Shown piece by piece: positions 42,001 to 44,408 of a DNA stretch of 44,408 nt; position 1 is the first letter of the stretch; every line of letters starts with the position of its first letter. The DNA comes from Corallococcus terminator (GTDB lineage Bacteria > Myxococcota > Myxococcia > Myxococcales > Myxococcaceae). The stretch spans positions 1-44,408 of the forward strand of contig NZ_RAVZ01000031.1 in the NCBI RefSeq assembly GCF_003611635.1, written 5' to 3'. The position numbers were made by a program, and so were the translations under genes. The notes below the pieces were generated by a model that was given only the letters and a program-made list of their open reading frames with translations, was not told the origin of the DNA and did no database searches.

Positions 42001-43592
42001 TCGCGGTGCTGCTGGATGGTGGCGTTGAGCTCCGCCTCGCTGTTCTCGTTGCGGGCGATGGCCTCCTGCAGCTCGCGGTCGAGCGAGGCGAGCTTCGCGT
42101 CGCGCTCCTCCACGCGCTGGGTGAGGTCCGCTTCCTGTTCGTCCTTGTCCAGCTTGAGCTGGTCGCGCTCGCCGGTGACGCGCGCGATGTCCGACTCCAG
42201 GTCCGCCACCTGCTGCGTGAGGCGCTGCTCCAGCGCGGCACGCTCGGCGTTGAGGCGTTCGATCTCCGCGTCGGAGCGGCTGGCGTGCTCTTCGGCGGTG
42301 GTGGACCGGGCCTCCAGGCCGCGCACGGTGGCGTCGCGCTCCTGCTCGGTCTGGGTCAGCCGCTCCTGGAGGGCCTGAATCTCTCCGTCCAGCTCGGCGT
42401 AGCGCTGGTCGCGCTCGCTGACGGTGCGGCCCAGCTCGGACTCGAACTGGTCGCCGCGCTCGCGAAGCTGGAGGATGTCCGCCTCGTTGGCGCGGACCGT
42501 GTCCTGGAGCTTCTGCTCCTTGACCTCGAACTCCAGCGTGACGACGCCGAGGTGCTTCTCCAGCTTGTCGAACTCGTTGCGCCAGCCTTCCAGGTCGGCG
42601 CCACGGCGGGACAGCTCCTCGTCGCGGAGGTTGACCTCCTTGCGCAGGACGTTGATGTCCTTTTCCTTGGAGGCGACGACCTCGATGAGGTCCTTCTCCG
42701 AGGAGAACTTCTGCAGGAGCAGGTCGTCGACGGTGGCGCCGTGCTCGCGCTCCTTCTGGACGATGGACTGCTGGGCGTCATTGAAGCGCCGCAGCAGGTC
42801 ATCCACCTGCATCTTCAGGCCCTGCAGCTCCACGTCCTTCTCATGGAGCCGGTCCTCGACGGACAAGAGCTCCCGCTCGCGGACGCTCCAGATTTCGGAC
42901 AGGCGCGCGAGCTGCGCTTCGCGTGTCTTCAGCTCGTCCCGGAGGATTTGAATCTTCCCCTCGGGCGTGCCCATCAATTCGCGGCGCGGGGGCGGGCGCT
43001 TCAACTGGCGCGACTCCGCCAGGAGCTCCGCCTTGCGGTCCGCGATGGAGGAGAAGGCGCGGTCCATGAAGGACTTGTCCTCGTCCGTCATGGCGCTGCG
43101 GCGCTCGCGCTTGGGCAGCTTGGGCGGGGCGCCGGTGCGCACGCCGGGCATGGGCGGCGGGGCTTCCCGCGGGGCGCCAGAGAGGGCCGCGTCCAGGTCC
43201 GCGTCCGTGTCGTCGGTGCCGGGCGGGACGATGCCCGCGCTCATCGAGGCGAGTTCCCCCATTTCGAAGGGGATGACGAGGTAGCCGTCCGCGGCGGCGG
43301 GCGTCTCACGGTGTTTGTTCAGACCCTCCACACCCGAGTCGGAGGACAGCAGGAGGACCTTGAGGTTCTGGCCCCACTTGCCCTTCTTGATCTGACCACA
43401 GAGGGCGAAGCCGGACTGGTCCGGCAGCTCCGCGCGCACGACGACCAGGTCGGGTCGGCGTTTCTCCAGCTCCCGCTGCGCATCTGACGCAGTGGTGGCC
43501 ATGGCCGTGTTGTAGCCCGCGCTCTTGAGCACGGAGGCCATGCTGAGTGCGAAGTCGTTCTGGCTTTCGACGATGAGGACGCGACGCTCCAT
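39012..43592 (-). CDS. aglZ: AglZ-like protein: pseudoreceiver plus giant coiled coil
   Basis: This 1526-aa protein has an N-terminal receiver-like domain (1-125; RRVLIVESQNDFALSMASVL), a Pro-rich linker, then an almost continuous coiled coil, an Ala/Lys/Pro-rich region and an acidic tail (ERTMVMQLPTAPEGEDDW). The receiver lacks the phospho-Asp (RAELPDQSG, Arg in its place) and the Lys (VIPFEMG), so it cannot be phosphorylated normally. This plan matches M. xanthus AglZ, which organises the A-motility machinery at focal adhesions; FrzS shares the plan but is far shorter (both from memory). Residues about 650-935 are built of regular 28-residue repeats. The ATG at 43592 has AAGGG 4 nt upstream and is preferred over GTG at 43604. 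Confidence 0.8.
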   Translation of the reverse strand: MERRVLIVESQNDFALSMASVLKSAGYNTAMATTASDAQRELEKRRPDLVVVRAELPDQSGFALCGQIKKGKWGQNLKVLLLSSDSGVEGLNKHRETPAAADGYLVIPFEMGELASMSAGIVPPGTDDTDADLDAALSGAPREAPPPMPGVRTGAPPKLPKRERRSAMTDEDKSFMDRAFSSIADRKAELLAESRQLKRPPPRRELMGTPEGKIQILRDELKTREAQLARLSEIWSVRERELLSVEDRLHEKDVELQGLKMQVDDLLRRFNDAQQSIVQKEREHGATVDDLLLQKFSSEKDLIEVVASKEKDINVLRKEVNLRDEELSRRGADLEGWRNEFDKLEKHLGVVTLEFEVKEQKLQDTVRANEADILQLRERGDQFESELGRTVSERDQRYAELDGEIQALQERLTQTEQERDATVRGLEARSTTAEEHASRSDAEIERLNAERAALEQRLTQQVADLESDIARVTGERDQLKLDKDEQEADLTQRVEERDAKLASLDRELQEAIARNENSEAELNATIQQHRERIGELEGEVEAVKTHLEDRESELNAEIQALQQAKDTLEQDLTSQLENLRSEKDALEADLKGQIQALSEQLDSAQQQGEQLSARVASLEDTVAQRDSSIEGLQSDVAERDSRISELTGNLEATTQQLTETQGTLSSTEATLAETRGELEATSQQLSETQTTLSTTEGTLAETRGELEATSQQLSETQTRLTQTEETLSSTRGELEATSQTLTTTEDTLARTQDTLARTEATLADTQGTLSSTEGTLAETRGELEATSQTLSDTQSRLAQTEETLSTTRGELEATSQTLSDTQGTLASTEGTLAETRGELEATSQTLSDTQTRLAQTEETLASTQGELEATSQTLTRTEATLADTQGTLARTEATLADTQATLSSTEGTLAETRGELEATSQTLTQTQDTLESTRAELAKTTTHRDELDAELNETRDILQETNGLLARTTQERDTRIAELQALGEAKDTLEQDLTGQIGQLRADLSETQGLYEAERGAHATLAQETTAQIAALTGERDGLTQELNTTSQQLADTQGQLTDTRDVLAREEQTHAQTRQQAAATQAELERQLADSQANGEELAEQLIVTKHELGTRVAEVTQLSSKLAQTEDARHDLDDRLQTLTHESQRREELLQNEVDTKGKELSDTLRKLTHVTQEKMRQAEVLNREVATRTDQVKALEGQLQTQAADAKKQADALGQQLNAVSSDLDGARKAITERDSQLQQAGQSQQKLASERDGLAGQLQQAQAQAQAQAQQAQATAAAAKKQADELAAKLAKAEQSIAQLGQDAQKAAADTDAKLKDAQAQLQARTKKAQDLELALENATSARSRAEKELTARVTAAETKANESAARLATAQKERKDLEARQLKELDDLNAKQKAELERREAIKAQEVARLQTSVQEKSKALKVAELELARYKSKSPAPAAAAKAAPPVDEHLAVTAQANPVIPAAAKPPAKAAAKPAAKKAAPAPVQAEDEDAPERTMVMQLPTAPEGEDDWTALVDELDK
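40790..41645 (-). repeat. 84-bp tandem repeats inside the aglZ-like gene
   Basis: The region encodes four-heptad units of 28 residues, with eight copies of GELEATSQ. Two places carry an additional 21-residue (three-heptad) insert of the DTLARTQ/ATLADTQ kind. At DNA level, long identical stretches recur exactly 168 bp apart (for example from 41063 and 41231), that is, two units. This is a likely site for copy-number change. Confidence 0.85.
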
Positions 43593-43667
43593 GAAGCCCT
43601 TCACCCAGCAAAAAGTGCAGTGAAAACCGCCACATCCTATTCGGCGGGCGCAAGGCTTGGGAAGTTT

Positions 43668-43682
43668 CCGAGCGGCGCTCGG
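43668..43682. terminator. Short hairpin between the proline-rich gene and aglZ
   Basis: CCGAGCG-G-CGCTCGG lies 10 bp past the stop of the upstream minus-strand gene. No T tract. It may only weakly separate that gene from aglZ. A TAGGAT element at 43636-43641 (minus) could be the aglZ -10, without a good -35. Confidence 0.35.
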
Positions 43683-43691
43683 TCGCTTGCC

Positions 43692-44393
43692 TCACGTGAT
43701 CTTGTTGCGAACCGCTCCCTGGCCGACAGGTGGGGCCGCGCCGGCCTCCGGATCCCTCCCCGGGAAGTTGGTGGGAGGGGTGTGCCGGGCGAACTGGGCC
43801 CCTTCGGGGGGACAGTACCCGTGCGCCAACTGGGCGAACCACGGGTTGAGGGTCGAACCCGGGGGCGCGGGCGGGGGCTCTTCCGTCACGGCCGCCGCGG
43901 CATCCTCCGCGTCCGCGGCCTCCAGCGCGAGCGAGTCCGCGTCGTGGACCTCGTCACTGCTGATCTCCTCCGGCTCGTCCAGCGCCGCGCTGGCGTTGGA
44001 CGGAGTGTTGCTGCCGTCGTCGTCCAGGGACTCGGCCTCGTCGGCGGCGATCTCCTCCGGTTCATCGTCCGCGGCGGCGGGCGAGGAGGGCTTCAGCACG
44101 GGCGGCCCCGAGCGGGCTTGTCCCTCCGGTGAGGACGGCATCAGCCGGGGCGGCGGCCCCTGGCGAGGAACGGGCGGCGGTGAGACGGCCCGGGGCGGCA
44201 ACTGCGGAGGGCGGTCCGCGTCGGGCGCGAGGCCTCCACCCCGAATGGGCGGCTTGTCCGCGTCGGCGGCGATGCCTCCACCCCGGATGGGCGGCGTGTC
44301 GGATTCCGACAACACCGGCGGGCGGGAGGAGGCGGGACGACCTGGATCAGCGGCGAGGCCGCCACGGATGGGCGGTTTGTCCGCGTCGGCCAT
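43692..44393 (-). CDS. Proline-rich acidic protein, possibly 5'-truncated by the window
   Basis: At least 233 aa. The N-terminal part has repeats of the form (D/S)xxPPIRGG (ADADKPPIRGGGLAPDADR and two more), a Pro/Arg-rich stretch, an acidic middle (DEPEEIAADEAESLDDD), and a less biased C-terminal motif (NPWFAQLAHGYCPPEGAQF). It has no TM segment or signal peptide in the visible part. The ATG at 44393 has no ribosome-binding site and the frame is open to the window edge, so it may be the end of a longer protein. No family is recognised. It lies upstream of the aglZ-like gene on the same strand, so a motility role is possible. Confidence 0.6.
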   Translation of the reverse strand: MADADKPPIRGGLAADPGRPASSRPPVLSESDTPPIRGGGIAADADKPPIRGGGLAPDADRPPQLPPRAVSPPPVPRQGPPPRLMPSSPEGQARSGPPVLKPSSPAAADDEPEEIAADEAESLDDDGSNTPSNASAALDEPEEISSDEVHDADSLALEAADAEDAAAAVTEEPPPAPPGSTLNPWFAQLAHGYCPPEGAQFARHTPPTNFPGRDPEAGAAPPVGQGAVRNKIT

Positions 44394-44408
44394 GGAAGGA
44401 GAGGGAGG

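Noticed and set aside
39225-43487. Open frame of 1420 codons on the plus strand opposite the aglZ-like gene
   Set aside because: Leu/Arg/Gly-rich low-complexity product that simply mirrors the coiled-coil gene in antisense. No start signal.

Overview
The window reads as a chromosomal segment of a myxobacterium (Myxococcaceae, probably Corallococcus or Myxococcus). The evidence is very high GC with strong third-position bias, a long AglZ-like gliding-motility protein, a eukaryote-like Ser/Thr kinase, several lone signalling proteins, a large alpha-2-macroglobulin, and many overlapping ATGA/GTGA gene junctions. I see no phage, insertion sequence, integrase, tRNA, rRNA or CRISPR array, so this looks like core or lineage-specific chromosome rather than an island.

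Layout. 1-2.0 kb: a FolE-type GTP cyclohydrolase I with an altered active site, overlapping a GlcD-like FAD oxidase. 2.2-3.1 kb: a group 3/RpoH-like sigma factor closed by two consecutive hairpin terminators. 3.1-5.7 kb: an exported TPR-like protein coupled to a long-chain acyl-CoA ligase. 5.9-7.8 kb: TatA, a histidine kinase whose ATP-binding boxes look degenerate, and a divergent stand-alone receiver. 7.9-9.5 kb: an SCP2-domain protein and an alpha-methylacyl-CoA racemase-like enzyme. 9.6-15.8 kb (minus strand): a secreted protein of unknown function, then the operon adaptor - RND pump - MarR regulator with a clear sigma-70 promoter. 16.0-17.1 kb: an acyl-CoA dehydrogenase behind a perfect 18-bp palindrome. 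17.1-18.6 kb: a zinc-ribbon protein, a two-TM protein and RlmE. 18.7-26.0 kb: a 2012-aa alpha-2-macroglobulin with a CTEQ thioester, convergent with a secreted SH3/EndoU-like protein. 26.1-29.2 kb: an SDR enzyme, TyrS, 5-formyl-THF cyclo-ligase and, just upstream of the latter, a probable 6S RNA. 29.3-31.6 kb: an exported TPR protein overlapping a Ser/Thr kinase, then a 59-aa protein. 31.6-36.4 kb (minus): a winged-helix AAA ATPase, then a run of Fic-fold protein (catalytic His replaced) - small ORF - DHH phosphoesterase - cysteine desulfurase behind its own promoter. 36.5-38.5 kb: IlvE and a MoxR ATPase. 38.7-44.4 kb: a small membrane protein, the 1526-aa AglZ-like pseudoreceiver/coiled-coil protein, and the C-terminal part of a proline-rich acidic protein.

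How the genes work together. Lipid metabolism recurs (acyl-CoA ligase, SCP2, racemase, acyl-CoA dehydrogenase, SDR). The SCP2 and dehydrogenase genes have inverted repeats of the same form, TTGAYT-N4-ARTCAA, in front of them and may share a regulator. A second theme is signalling proteins that keep the fold but have lost key residues: pseudokinase, pseudoreceiver, degenerate Fic, and FolE with a missing catalytic His. All product calls come from reading motifs by eye. No database search, alignment or structure prediction was run.
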